Source: 0-14-0-80-60-11 sp049322355 (GTDB lineage: Bacteria; Desulfobacterota; Desulfobaccia; Desulfobaccales; 0-14-0-80-60-11). Taken from it: 64,000 nt of DNA. Shown one piece after another: positions 12,125-21,181 of this stretch. The DNA lies in contig JBMORG010000001.1 of the NCBI GenBank assembly GCA_049322355.1, positions 124,001 through 188,000 on the forward strand, given 5' to 3'. The notes beneath the pieces were generated by a model. It saw only the letters and a list, made by a program, of their open reading frames with translations, had not been told where the DNA came from and made no database searches. The position numbers and the translations under genes are program-made. Position 1 is the first letter of the stretch. Each line of letters starts with the position of its first letter.

Positions 12125-13113
12125 TCATGGGTTTTAAATTCTGGTTTATCACTTTAATCTTGCTGACCCGAACTTTTGGCGCCAACGCCGCCGACTCGGC
12201 TCCGCCCCTCTATAACCAGGTGGCCGGAGGTGAAGAAAGGGTGGACGTGGCAAAACCTGCCAGTATCACCTCTCTAGCCTTGGAAAGGGGGATGCGTTGG
12301 ACGGTGGTGGCCCGGCACAATGGTCTGAAGAAACCATACCGGCTTAAGCCTGGCGACTCCATAAAGATCAACACCACTCACATCGTCCCCGCTGAGCTGC
12401 AAAGCGGCCTGGTAATCAATCTGCCGGAATTAAATCTCTACTATATCCAGGATGGGGTCTATCAGCGGCGTTATGCCCTGGCGGTGGGGAAACCCAGTTG
12501 GCCCACCCCCACCGGGACTTATAAGATTCAGGAAAAGCGCAAGAACCCTACCTGGAACGTGCCGCCGTCCATCCAGGAGGAGATGGAGGAGATGGGCCAG
12601 GAAGTGGTGGAAAAGGTGCCTCCCGGCCCCAAGAATCCCCTGGGGAAGTTTTACATGGGAACTACTGCCGACGGAGTTGGTATTCATGCCACCAACCGCC
12701 CTTGGAGCGTGGGCTACTCTGTATCCCACGGCTGTATCCGCATGCTCCCTCATGAAATCGAGCAACTCTTCCCCCAGATACCGGTGGGGACCCCGGTTAA
12801 GATAATTTACCGTCCCATCAAATTAGCCCTCACCCTCGAAGGCAGGGTTTATCTGGAGGCTCATCCCAATATCTACCAATGGGAGTTGGACTCCAGGGAT
12901 TGGGTCAAGAGCATGGCAGAATACTACCAGATTGCCGACCGCATCGATTGGGACAAGGTCCCGGCCATCCTCAAAAAGCGGGAAGGCATCGCGCAGGATG
13001 TTACCAAGACCTCCTCTGCCCCTGCTCCGACCTCCGCCGGGTTCCATGCCCCCGCCGCCGCCACGGAAGTCAGGCTTTCTCCTTTACAAGGCAAGGCTAC
13101 CAAGTTAGAATAG
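12121..13113 (+). CDS. L,D-transpeptidase (YkuD family), exported
   Basis: Cross-links peptidoglycan stems (3-3 links) or attaches proteins to it, in the periplasm. A signal peptide covers residues 1-23 (ending ANAADS), a degenerate LysM-like segment is near residues 48-90, and the YkuD domain spans about 97-225. H189, H203 and the catalytic C205 lie in SHGCIRM. The C-terminal 100 residues are an extension of unknown role with a Pro/Ala-rich tail. The TTG at 12121 has AGAGGT six bases upstream and overlaps the stop of the preceding gene; an ATG at 12127 is the alternative. Confidence 0.92.
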   Translation: MIMGFKFWFITLILLTRTFGANAADSAPPLYNQVAGGEERVDVAKPASITSLALERGMRWTVVARHNGLKKPYRLKPGDSIKINTTHIVPAELQSGLVINLPELNLYYIQDGVYQRRYALAVGKPSWPTPTGTYKIQEKRKNPTWNVPPSIQEEMEEMGQEVVEKVPPGPKNPLGKFYMGTTADGVGIHATNRPWSVGYSVSHGCIRMLPHEIEQLFPQIPVGTPVKIIYRPIKLALTLEGRVYLEAHPNIYQWELDSRDWVKSMAEYYQIADRIDWDKVPAILKKREGIAQDVTKTSSAPAPTSAGFHAPAAATEVRLSPLQGKATKLE

Positions 13114-13202
13114 GTTCCGTCTGGTGACCCCCGGACGGGAGCAAAGACAGGGGGAAAGTTTTCACCCGGGTTTGCTCCCGCCGATTTCCAGGGAGAACAT
13201 CT

Positions 13203-13460
13203 TTGCCTGACATGGATGAGGCGGCTCGGCGCCAGGCGATTATGGAAGAGAACCGGAAGCTCAGATACCTGCGCTTCATGGTGGATCTGGCCATGCTGGA
13301 AATCCGCTCTGGGTCTTTTTCCCTGTCCCAGGCCAGGAAGGTGGTGGAAAATCTGCGTAACCAGGCATTGATGCTGTTCCCTGGGAAAGAAACGGCTTTT
13401 GATATCATCTACCGACCCCGGCTTCAACGGGCCATCACGGAGACGTATCAGCTTCATTGA
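13203..13460 (+). CDS. Conserved small hypothetical protein
   Basis: An 85-residue charged protein (MDEAARRQAIMEENRKLRYL...) without signal peptide or membrane segment, predicted mostly helical. I do not recognise a named family. The frame is well placed: GGGAGA stands seven bases before a TTG at 13203, an ATG follows at 13212, and its stop lies just before the next gene's ribosome binding site. Codon use fits its neighbours, so it is probably real and part of the same transcript. Confidence 0.6.
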   Translation: MPDMDEAARRQAIMEENRKLRYLRFMVDLAMLEIRSGSFSLSQARKVVENLRNQALMLFPGKETAFDIIYRPRLQRAITETYQLH

Positions 13461-13477
13461 CTACAAAGGACGTTATT

Positions 13478-14002
13478 ATGATTCGATCCCGGTTTGTGCC
13501 AATAATTTTTGGAGCGCTTTTGGTGTGGGGGGTGTTGGGTTCAGCCCAGGCCCAACAAGCTCCGGTCAAGTGTGGACCGGATCACGCCATCCTCTACAAG
13601 CGGGCGGTGAAGCTTCTGGATAACGCCGAAAAGAAATTGACTTCGGGTTATACCGCAGAAGCCAAATCCCTGGTGAAGGAAGCCAATTCCCTGTTCACCA
13701 TCCTGCAGAAAGAATGCGGCCCTGAGCAGAAAGAGCGGCCCTTGACGGATAAAGAGAGCCAGCAGGAAGCCATCAATCAGAAGCTGGCTGCGGATGAATT
13801 GGCCCAGGCGGAACGCCTGATGCAGTCTGCAGATGAAAAAGAAAAAAAGGCTGCCAAGATCGAAGTGTCCCAGCCTGACCTCTACCTGAAATATCAGAGG
13901 GAAGCCAAGAGCGAATACGAGCAGGCCCACAAGCGCTCCGTCAAATCGGCAATCTATGCCCTGCGCAATCAGCAGATGGTGTTCGGTTTTCTGAATAAAT
14001 GA
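13478..14002 (+). CDS. Secreted coiled-coil hypothetical protein
   Basis: A 174-residue protein with a clear signal peptide (MIRSRFVPIIFGALLVWGV, cleavage near SAQAQQ) and a mature part rich in Ala, Lys, Glu and Gln that should be helical or coiled coil. Two Cys (KCGPDH and KECGPEQ) could form a disulfide in the periplasm. The ATG at 13478 follows AAGGA by seven bases, while the longer TTG frame from 13457 has no advantage. The function is unknown. The gene follows the small gene at 13203 and precedes an MBL hydrolase. Confidence 0.7.
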   Translation: MIRSRFVPIIFGALLVWGVLGSAQAQQAPVKCGPDHAILYKRAVKLLDNAEKKLTSGYTAEAKSLVKEANSLFTILQKECGPEQKERPLTDKESQQEAINQKLAADELAQAERLMQSADEKEKKAAKIEVSQPDLYLKYQREAKSEYEQAHKRSVKSAIYALRNQQMVFGFLNK

Positions 14003-14028
14003 TCTTTAATTGCAGACTGTGGGGTTAG

Positions 14029-14679
14029 ATGTTGCGTCTCAGGGTGACTGCGGCGACAACGGGTCCCCTCCAGGTGCTTTCCTACCTGGTGGCCTGCCAG
14101 GACTCCGGGGAAGCGCTCCTTATTGATCCCGGGGGGCCCTCCGACGAGTTGTCGGCCAAACTTCGGGACGAGGGCTGGCAACTACGTTGGATCGTCAATA
14201 CCCACGGACATGCCGATCATATTGCCGGCAATGAAGAGTGGGCCGCGGCCACCGGCGCCCGCATCATCATCCACGAATTGGACTGGGAATTTTTCCGGAC
14301 GCCCGAAATGCAGGCGGCGGCCATAGCCGAAGGGTTTCCGCCCCTGACCAGGGCGGATGTGTTGGTGGCCGATGGCCACCGCATACCCTTGGGCGCGGGC
14401 GAGGCCCTGGTCCTGCATACCCCGGGCCATACGCCGGGTGCCATATGCCTTTATCTTTCCGGTCACCTATTCACCGGGGATACCTTATTCGTGGGCGCTG
14501 CCGGCCGCACCGATCTGCCTGGAGGCTCCCTTATCCAACTGATTTCCTCCCTGGAAGAAAAGATTATGCCTCTTCCGGATGAAACCCGCATCTGGCCGGG
14601 GCACGATTACGGCGAGACCCCCTTTTCCACTCTGGGAGAGGAAAAAGTCAATAATCCCTACCTCACCGATTTTTTCTAG
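14029..14679 (+). CDS. MBL-fold hydrolase, glyoxalase II-like
   Basis: A 216-residue metallo-beta-lactamase fold protein. The metal motif HxHxDH is at residues 59-64 (THGHADH), with further ligands in the GHTPG block, FTGDTLF and WPGHDYG. This set matches the hydroxyacylglutathione hydrolase (glyoxalase II) and persulfide dioxygenase-like branch, but the C-terminal substrate domain of true GloB is short or missing. Thiolester hydrolysis is likely, and the exact substrate is open. Confidence 0.85.
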   Translation: MLRLRVTAATTGPLQVLSYLVACQDSGEALLIDPGGPSDELSAKLRDEGWQLRWIVNTHGHADHIAGNEEWAAATGARIIIHELDWEFFRTPEMQAAAIAEGFPPLTRADVLVADGHRIPLGAGEALVLHTPGHTPGAICLYLSGHLFTGDTLFVGAAGRTDLPGGSLIQLISSLEEKIMPLPDETRIWPGHDYGETPFSTLGEEKVNNPYLTDFF

Positions 14680-14859
14680 TAGACCCCTTAAGGAACAGCC
14701 CTTCGTTTTTATTGGAAATTAATACAATTCCGGTAAAATAAAACTCTTTGCGCGTCCGCCCTTTTTCCCGGATGTTGGCGGTGTGCCGGACCAGTTGATT
14801 CTACCCAAAACCCCTTGCTTTGTCCTCGGCGGGGGACTACATTAGCACTTGAGGACAAC

Positions 14860-16332
14860 ATGACCTCATCCCAAACGTCCTGCACCTTGACACGCAAGCC
14901 GCCGGAGGAACTTTTCGCCCGCCTCCTGGAAAGCACTGCGGATATTTATGCCCTGGTGCTGGACCAGGATTACCATATTACCTATGCCAATATTTCTTTC
15001 TTGGACCATTTCGGTCTAAAGTGGGAAGAAATCTGCGGCCGAAGCTGCCGCGATCTGGGGATGCCCTTTCGGGGGACCGATGGCCTGGAAGTGGGTTTTT
15101 ACCCCACCGCCATGAGCCCTCGATATCCGGCCAAAACCCTCCTGACCCGGAAGGTTGAAGAAAAGGATTATGTTTATGAATGCACCATGTACATTCTGGA
15201 TGGCAAGGATAAGCCTGCTTGGACCCTGTGGTCCCTCCGGAATGTCAGCGACCGCTTCAGGCTGGAATCCCAGGTCCGGCAGTTGGACGATTTGGAGCGT
15301 AACCTGGTGCAAGCCTCCATGGATGGGGTCATCGTCAACGACATGCTGGGAAACGTCCTTATCTTTAACGACGGTGCCGCTAAAATTTTAGGTTACCGGC
15401 CGGATGAGGTCGTGGGCAAACTCAAGGTTTATGAATTTTATCCCAATAATACTGCCCATGAAATCAAACGGTTAATTTACGACCCTGCCCATGGTGGCGT
15501 TGGTGTCTTGGAAAATTATGAGACCCAGGCTCGCCATAAAGACGGTAACCTGGTGCCCATCTGGCTGTCAGCCCGCCTCTTGCACGAAGGTAGCCGGGAG
15601 GTCGGCATCGTCGGCTATTTCCGGGACCTCCGGGAACGGCAGCGCTTGGAGAAGGAGCTCCTGAGGAATGAACGGCTGGCAACCCTGGGGAAGATGGTGG
15701 CTCATATCAGCCATGAAATCAAGAATCCCCTGGTGACCATCGGGGGATTTGCGGCCCAACTGGGGCGCCTGCCTGACTTGCCTGATAACGCCCGGCGCCG
15801 CCTGACCCTCATCCATCAGGAGGTGCAGCGCCTGGAGAAGTTTCTCAGCGACATGAGCACCTTTACCAAAGGTGCAGAGCCCCAAAAAACCGTGGGGGAC
15901 CTCCTGACCTTGATCCGGGAGGTGGCCGAACTCATGGACAGTGCCTTCAAAGAGCGGGGAATCGCTTTTAACTTACACACCCCGTCCCAGGTGCCCACTT
16001 TTGCTTTCGATCCCGGACAGATACGCCAGGTGCTCATCAATCTTTTTAAGAACGCCCAGGAGGCCATGCCCCGGGGCGGGCAGCTTAACGTAACTACCGA
16101 AGTCCATTCCGGTACTCTCGTCCTTAAAGTAACCGACACGGGCCTCGGCATCGCCCCGGAGCAGTTGCACAACCTGTTTACGCCGTTTTATACCACCAAG
16201 CAAGGAGGCACCGGTTTGGGCCTGACCATCTCTCGGGGCCTCATTTCTCAGCATCAGGGTGAGATTAGCATCGAGAGCCAAGTGAATCTGGGCACTACGT
16301 GCATAATAAGCTTACCCTTGGTCTCAAGCTAA
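14860..16332 (+). CDS. PAS-domain sensor histidine kinase
   Basis: A 490-residue soluble sensor kinase. Two PAS domains (residues about 15-130 and 145-265) precede the kinase core, with the phospho-acceptor H285 in HISHEIKNPLVTIGG. The N box is LFKNAQEAMPRGG, the G1 box DTGLGIAPEQ, and the G2 region GGTGLGLTISRGL. No membrane segment is visible, so it should sense an internal signal. No response regulator gene is adjacent, making it an orphan here. The ATG at 14860 follows TTGAGGA by five bases, and the 15 codons before it do not look coding. Confidence 0.9.
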   Translation: MTSSQTSCTLTRKPPEELFARLLESTADIYALVLDQDYHITYANISFLDHFGLKWEEICGRSCRDLGMPFRGTDGLEVGFYPTAMSPRYPAKTLLTRKVEEKDYVYECTMYILDGKDKPAWTLWSLRNVSDRFRLESQVRQLDDLERNLVQASMDGVIVNDMLGNVLIFNDGAAKILGYRPDEVVGKLKVYEFYPNNTAHEIKRLIYDPAHGGVGVLENYETQARHKDGNLVPIWLSARLLHEGSREVGIVGYFRDLRERQRLEKELLRNERLATLGKMVAHISHEIKNPLVTIGGFAAQLGRLPDLPDNARRRLTLIHQEVQRLEKFLSDMSTFTKGAEPQKTVGDLLTLIREVAELMDSAFKERGIAFNLHTPSQVPTFAFDPGQIRQVLINLFKNAQEAMPRGGQLNVTTEVHSGTLVLKVTDTGLGIAPEQLHNLFTPFYTTKQGGTGLGLTISRGLISQHQGEISIESQVNLGTTCIISLPLVSS

Positions 16333-16354
16333 GGGCGCGGCCTGGTACAATTCC

Positions 16355-17308
16355 CTATTTCTTATCACACCCCAAATCCTCTGGCAGGAAAATCACCTCC
16401 CGCTCCAGGGCCACTCCCTGGGTCCGCCACACCGTTTCCTGAATTTCATGAATAAGGGCCTTGACCTGGGCCGCGGTGGCTTGACCCCGGTTTAGGATAA
16501 AGTTGGCGTGCTTCCGGGAAACTACCGCGTCCCCGGCGCTATGCCCCTTGAATTTGGCTTGGTCGATGAGCCACCCTGCGCTTGGCCCCCCCGGCGGATT
16601 TTTAAAGACGCTGCCACAACTCCGGGGGTTGGCCGGCTGCCGGGCTTTCCGGGCCTTAAGCAATTCTAGCATGCGGGCCTTGATGGCCTCGGGACTGGCC
16701 GGCTGGGTTAGCTGAAACTCCGCTTCCACCACCAGCCAGTGGGGGAAGTTGAGCAACAGCGATGACCGGTAACCAAGATTCAGTTCCTCGGGCTGAAATT
16801 CCAGGAGTTGGAGCCGGGGAGTTGCCACCCAGACCCGCTTGAGCAGGTCACCCAGGCTGCATCCTTCCGCCCCGGCGTTGAGGCGCACCGCCCCGCCCAC
16901 GGTCCCGGGGATGCCGGCCAAGAACTCAAACCCGGCAAAACCCAGCCGGGCGGCGGCCTGGGCTAACCGGGGCAGGGCCACCCCAGACCCCGCCCGCAGA
17001 GTGTCGCCGCGCCGGTCGATCCCCTGAAGACTTTTCGCCAGGTGGAGGGTGAGCCCTGGCAGCCCCGCGTCATCAATAAGGACATTGGACCCCCGCCCCA
17101 AAAAAAACCGCGGCCAGCCCCGTTCTTGGGCCAGACCCATTAAGCGGTAGATGTCCTCCAGGTCCGCGGGCACTGCCAACCGCGCCGCCGCCCCGCCGAT
17201 CTTCCAGGTGGTCAAGGGCGCCAGGGCAATATCAGCAAAAACCGGACCTCGAATACCCTTAAAGTTTAATAGTTGATTTTGAGGAGATGAATATGCGGGG
17301 TTGTTCAC
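16355..17308 (-). CDS. murB: UDP-N-acetylenolpyruvoylglucosamine reductase
   Basis: Reduces UDP-GlcNAc-enolpyruvate to UDP-MurNAc with NADPH and bound FAD, an early step of peptidoglycan synthesis. FAD-binding features are TTWKIGG, LGRGSNVLIDD and AGIPGTVGGAVRLNAGA, and the catalytic Ser is in the SCGSVFKNP block. The 317-residue length fits. The start used is a GTG at 17308 without a convincing ribosome binding site, so the true start may lie further in. It stands alone on the minus strand, convergent with the kinase. Confidence 0.95.
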   Translation of the reverse strand: MNNPAYSSPQNQLLNFKGIRGPVFADIALAPLTTWKIGGAAARLAVPADLEDIYRLMGLAQERGWPRFFLGRGSNVLIDDAGLPGLTLHLAKSLQGIDRRGDTLRAGSGVALPRLAQAAARLGFAGFEFLAGIPGTVGGAVRLNAGAEGCSLGDLLKRVWVATPRLQLLEFQPEELNLGYRSSLLLNFPHWLVVEAEFQLTQPASPEAIKARMLELLKARKARQPANPRSCGSVFKNPPGGPSAGWLIDQAKFKGHSAGDAVVSRKHANFILNRGQATAAQVKALIHEIQETVWRTQGVALEREVIFLPEDLGCDKK

Positions 17309-17338
17309 GGTCGGGAATTTTCTTTATGGTTTTTTCGG

Positions 17339-18184
17339 TCAACTGTAAACATATCCTTCAATGGCATATTCTCTTTTCCAGCCCGGGGGGAAAGGAAAAG
17401 TCGGATTAAGCAAGGAATTACCAACGGCATAAGCAGCAATGGCACTATCGAGAGCGTCCCCTTCGATATCTCCGCAGATCAACCGGAAAAGGTTTTCGGG
17501 GATGGCAACATTCTTCTCACTCAATCTATTGAGTATATGCCGTCGATTTTGCCAATGTTCCTTGGTTTTACCTTTATATTTTTTGTCAGCAATCTTTTCC
17601 CTCACCAAGGTAGATCTGGGGCAGATCTCCAAAATCAAGGACCTGTCGCCAATAATTTCTTGCATAGGTATAACCCAGGCGCCGCCATTCTTTAAGAGCG
17701 GATAAAGAACGCCGGTAATCCCGAAATAAGTTTGCTTAAAGAGACGCAAATTATAGGGAGAAAACGGAGTTTTGCTTTCTATATCAGTTGTTCGCTTTGC
17801 TTCAGGCCTGCCAAAAACTTGCTTACATTCATGTTGGAACTCATGGGGGCCGTTGAATTTTGCCGGAAAGGAATAAATAAATCCGGTCCAAGTTTTGCAG
17901 CCAAAGTGCTCAGCAATGGCGCAGGGTAAGCCAAAAGGGAAGTCCAAGCCAAATATACTGTTCTTGTGACTAGCAATGAAGGTGACTAAGGCTGCTAAAC
18001 AATCATGCAAGCGTTTTCCCGAATTAGGCAAGGAGAGACCTCGAAAACAATCCTTAATTTCAAGAACTTCTCCTTTGATCATCGCCAATGTTATCCAGAT
18101 CTTACGGCCCGCATATACCGCCCCGCTAAAATCGATTCCATAAATTGCCGTGGGATTCCAGGACGGATTATTAAACAGCTTCAT
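17339..18184 (-). CDS. DUF429 family protein (RNase H-like fold)
   Basis: A 281-residue protein starting with YGIDFSGAVYAGRKIW, an acidic first strand typical of DUF429 proteins, which have an RNase H-like fold and are predicted nucleases. A second acidic motif (GLDFPFGLP) and a late GDALDSAIAAY block complete the pattern. A biochemical function has not been assigned to the family. AAGG precedes the ATG at 18184. The gene is distinctly more AT-rich than murB and the transglycosylase beside it, a sign of acquisition. Confidence 0.72.
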   Translation of the reverse strand: MKLFNNPSWNPTAIYGIDFSGAVYAGRKIWITLAMIKGEVLEIKDCFRGLSLPNSGKRLHDCLAALVTFIASHKNSIFGLDFPFGLPCAIAEHFGCKTWTGFIYSFPAKFNGPHEFQHECKQVFGRPEAKRTTDIESKTPFSPYNLRLFKQTYFGITGVLYPLLKNGGAWVIPMQEIIGDRSLILEICPRSTLVREKIADKKYKGKTKEHWQNRRHILNRLSEKNVAIPENLFRLICGDIEGDALDSAIAAYAVGNSLLNPTFPFPPGWKREYAIEGYVYS

Positions 18185-18367
18185 CCTGATACCTTAATGC
18201 ATGTTTGATTCTTTTCAGATTCATATAATATTATCTTAGCGTCTTCAAGAAACTTTCATCCATAGATATTTTTTTAACCAAATCAGATTACTATTGTCAT
18301 GTCCCCCCTGCCTTGACAATTCCTTACAAACCAGATAGCGTAATTTCGATGGATCAAGGGGGAGCAC

Positions 18368-19204
18368 ATGGTAGGAAGCCGGTTTTGGGGAGTGGTGGCA
18401 GGCATCCTTCTGGGGGTGCTGCTGGGAGTGTCAGGGGCGCAGGCTGCCGAACCCCAGCCCGTAGCCTATGTGGGGCTTAAATACAGCCTGGTGCGCCAGG
18501 GGTTGAATAAAGATTACGTTTTTAAGACTTTTGCCGATCCCCGCAATCAATTCCTGCCGGAGGTGGTCCGCAAAATCGCCTACCTGCGCAAAGAAACCCC
18601 GGATATCTATAAGAAATTCCTGACGCCGGAGACCGCCGCCCGGGGCCGGGCCTATATGGCCAGCCACAAAGAGGCCTTAGCCCGCGCCGAAGCCCGCTAT
18701 GGTGTGGCCCAGGAAGTTATCGTAGCCATCCTCACGGTGGAGTCCGGCCTGGGCACCAATACCGGTAAGTATCCGGTTTTCAACGTCTTTGCCTCCTTGG
18801 CTGTCATGGACAACCCGGAGGTCATCCGTGAACTGGGGTTGACTGCGTCGCCGGACCGCCTGAAAAAAAAGGCGGCCTGGGGCCGGCGTGAGCTGGCCAT
18901 TTTCCTGGAATACTGCGCCTCCCACCAGGTGGACCCGTTTTCCCTGTGCGGCTCCTGGGCCGGGGCCATGGGCTTCTGCCAATTCTTACCCTCCAGCCTG
19001 AACCGCTGCGGCGTTTCGGCCAGCGGCAAAGGCCCGGTGGACCTCTTCACCCATGATGACGCCATATTCAGCATTGCCTGTTATCTCCACAAGAGCGGCT
19101 TTAAGATTAATAACCGGGCATCCTGGGCCCGGGCAGTCCATAGCTACAACCACTCAGATGCCTACGTGGACACGGTGTTAACCCTGGCCAACTGGTATCA
19201 GTGA
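18368..19204 (+). CDS. Lytic murein transglycosylase, MltB-like
   Basis: Cuts peptidoglycan glycan strands in the periplasm, leaving 1,6-anhydro ends. It has a signal peptide (residues 1-27, ending GAQAAEP) and an SLT/MltB domain with the catalytic Glu near residue 125 in LTVESGLGTNTGKYPVFN. The GAMGFCQFLPSS block and the NHSDAYVDTVL end of the domain follow. No lipobox Cys is present, so it is soluble rather than a lipoprotein. GGGGGAG precedes the ATG by three bases. Confidence 0.88.
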   Translation: MVGSRFWGVVAGILLGVLLGVSGAQAAEPQPVAYVGLKYSLVRQGLNKDYVFKTFADPRNQFLPEVVRKIAYLRKETPDIYKKFLTPETAARGRAYMASHKEALARAEARYGVAQEVIVAILTVESGLGTNTGKYPVFNVFASLAVMDNPEVIRELGLTASPDRLKKKAAWGRRELAIFLEYCASHQVDPFSLCGSWAGAMGFCQFLPSSLNRCGVSASGKGPVDLFTHDDAIFSIACYLHKSGFKINNRASWARAVHSYNHSDAYVDTVLTLANWYQ

Positions 19205-19342
19205 TTGCCAACAGATAAGGAAGAGTAACGGCCGTCCTGGAAGAAATTCGCTCGCTCCTGGAGTTGGCCGAAGAAAAAAGGTTGGAGCTTATGAGGCCGG
19301 GTTCGGGCCGTCCAGCTCGCATAACCCAATAAAGGCAGGCAT

Positions 19343-19858
19343 ATGACCGCACCAGTAGACGTCGGCATCGTGTTGGGCAGCGCCTCTGATTGGCCCCAGG
19401 TGGAGGCCGCCGCGGTACTGCTCAAGGATTGGGGTATCGCATGCGAAGTTGTGGTGGCCTCCGCCCACCGAGCTCCCCGCAAGGTCCAGGCTTATGCCCG
19501 GGATGCGGTAGCCCGGGGTGTAAAGGTCATCATTGCCGCGGCAGGGATGGCGGCCCATCTGGCGGGGGTATTGGCCGCAGAGACCACCTTGCCGGTGATC
19601 GGTGTGCCCATGCCCGGATCCAGTCTCCAGGGGTTGGATAGCCTGCTGTCCACGGTGCAGATGCCCGCGGGCGTGCCTGTGGCCACCATGGCCATAGGCA
19701 GCTCAGGGGCCAAAAACGCCGCCATCTTTGCTGCCCAGATCCTGGCGCTCAGCGACCCCCGACTTCAGGAAAGGCTGAAGCGTCATAAAGAGGACCTGGA
19801 ACAGCAGGTGGCTCAGCAAGCTGATAAGATTCCGGCCGATTATCGCAGCAAAGATTAA
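19343..19858 (+). CDS. purE: N5-carboxyaminoimidazole ribonucleotide mutase
   Basis: Rearranges N5-CAIR to CAIR in purine synthesis. The class I PurE signatures GSASDWP and SAHRAP are present with the GMAAHLAGVLA loop and GVPMPGSSLQGLDSL. The 171-residue length is typical. No purK is next to it in this window. It is followed 20 bases later by alr on the same strand, so the two are probably co-transcribed. Confidence 0.96.
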   Translation: MTAPVDVGIVLGSASDWPQVEAAAVLLKDWGIACEVVVASAHRAPRKVQAYARDAVARGVKVIIAAAGMAAHLAGVLAAETTLPVIGVPMPGSSLQGLDSLLSTVQMPAGVPVATMAIGSSGAKNAAIFAAQILALSDPRLQERLKRHKEDLEQQVAQQADKIPADYRSKD

Positions 19859-19878
19859 TCAACAGGGAAAGTACGCTC

Positions 19879-21003
19879 ATGATGATCACCACCATGGTGG
19901 ACCTGGCCATCGACTTGGCGGCCCTGGAGCACAATTACCACCAGCTGCACCGTCTCTGTGATCCCCAGGTCAAGATGCTGGCGGTGGTCAAAGCCGATGC
20001 CTACGGGCACGGACTGCTTCCTGTGGCCAAGAGACTGGTCGCCGCCGGTGTGGATTATTTGGGGGTAGGTTCCCTGGAAGAAGGCCTGATGCTGCGGCGG
20101 GCGGGGATTACCCTGCCGGTATTGTTGCTGTTGGGAATTCTTCCAGAGGAAGCCGGATGTGCCGTGGCAAATGACCTGGAAGTGGCTCTTTTCCGCCTGG
20201 ACGTGGCCCAGGCTCTGGCGGCCGCGGCCCACAATCAAGGCAAAAAGGCCCCGGTGCATCTGAAGGTGGACACGGGCATGGGCCGCCTGGGAGTGTTACC
20301 GGCGGAGGTCTTGCCGTTTCTGGCTAGTCTCAAAAAATTGCGCCACCTCAAGGTCGTAGGCCTGATTTCTCATCTGGCGGTGGCAGATGAGGAAGACAAG
20401 ACCTATACTTTAAAGCAGGTCCGTGAATTTACTTCGCTTCTGGCCGCGGCCCGGGAGGACGGCTGGAAGCTGCCGCTGAGCCATATTACCAACAGTGCGG
20501 CGCTGTGGGAGGTCCCCGAGGCCCACTTAGGCCTGGTGCGGCCGGGCCTTATGCTCTATGGCTCCTCTCCATCTCCTCAGCGGCCGCTGCCGGTGGACCT
20601 CAAGCCGGTGATGTCCCTGACGGCCCAGGTGCTCCAGGTGAAGCGCCTGCCCCCCGGGAGCAGCATCAGCTATGGCTGCACCTATACCACCCCCGATTGG
20701 TGCGACCTGGCGGTGCTCCCGGTGGGTTACTGCAACGGCTACAGCCGCCTGTGCTCCAACCGGGGCGAGGTCCTGATTCATGGCCGCCGGGCCCCCATCC
20801 GGGGCCGGGTGTGCATGAATCTCACCATGGTGGACGTCACCGGCATCCCGGAGGTCAAGGAAGGGGACCGGGCCGTGCTCCTGGGCCAGGACCAGGAAGA
20901 TATTTTGCGCGCCGAAGATCTGGCCGAATGGGCCCAGACCATTAGTTATGAGATTTACTGCGCCTTGGGCACTGCCAATATCAGGCGCTACACCGGAGTG
21001 TGA
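19879..21003 (+). CDS. alr: Alanine racemase
   Basis: PLP enzyme that makes D-alanine for cell-wall synthesis. The PLP lysine is K38 in VVKADAYGHG, the opposing catalytic Tyr lies in SSISYGCTY, and VDTGMGRLG and the HITNSAALWE segment are further family blocks. The 374-residue length is usual. In-frame ATGs at 19879, 19882 and 19894 are all possible, and none has a strong ribosome binding site. A small Cys-rich gene starts two bases after the stop. Confidence 0.96.
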   Translation: MMITTMVDLAIDLAALEHNYHQLHRLCDPQVKMLAVVKADAYGHGLLPVAKRLVAAGVDYLGVGSLEEGLMLRRAGITLPVLLLLGILPEEAGCAVANDLEVALFRLDVAQALAAAAHNQGKKAPVHLKVDTGMGRLGVLPAEVLPFLASLKKLRHLKVVGLISHLAVADEEDKTYTLKQVREFTSLLAAAREDGWKLPLSHITNSAALWEVPEAHLGLVRPGLMLYGSSPSPQRPLPVDLKPVMSLTAQVLQVKRLPPGSSISYGCTYTTPDWCDLAVLPVGYCNGYSRLCSNRGEVLIHGRRAPIRGRVCMNLTMVDVTGIPEVKEGDRAVLLGQDQEDILRAEDLAEWAQTISYEIYCALGTANIRRYTGV

Positions 21004-21004
21004 C

Positions 21005-21181
21005 ATGGAAAGAAAACCCGACACCCAGGAGGCCAGCATCTGCCTGGTCTGCGCCTGGCGGGAGAACTGCGTCAAAAGATTCACCTTCACCGGACAGCAC
21101 TGCCTGGAGTTCACCCGGGACCTCACCCTCAAGGCCAAGCCGGTGGGGGAAGTTCCGCCGAAGGAAGGGGAAAAAGGGTAA
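21005..21181 (+). CDS. Small Cys-rich protein coupled to alr
   Basis: A 58-residue protein with a compact Cys motif: ICLVCAWRENCVKRF, then GQHCLEFTRD. Four Cys spaced C-x2-C-x5-C-x9-C suggest a metal or Fe-S site, though this is an inference. The ATG at 21005 begins one base after the alr stop, so translational coupling is likely. I do not know a named family for it. The longer open frame from 20948 lies inside alr and is not used. Confidence 0.6.
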   Translation: MERKPDTQEASICLVCAWRENCVKRFTFTGQHCLEFTRDLTLKAKPVGEVPPKEGEKG

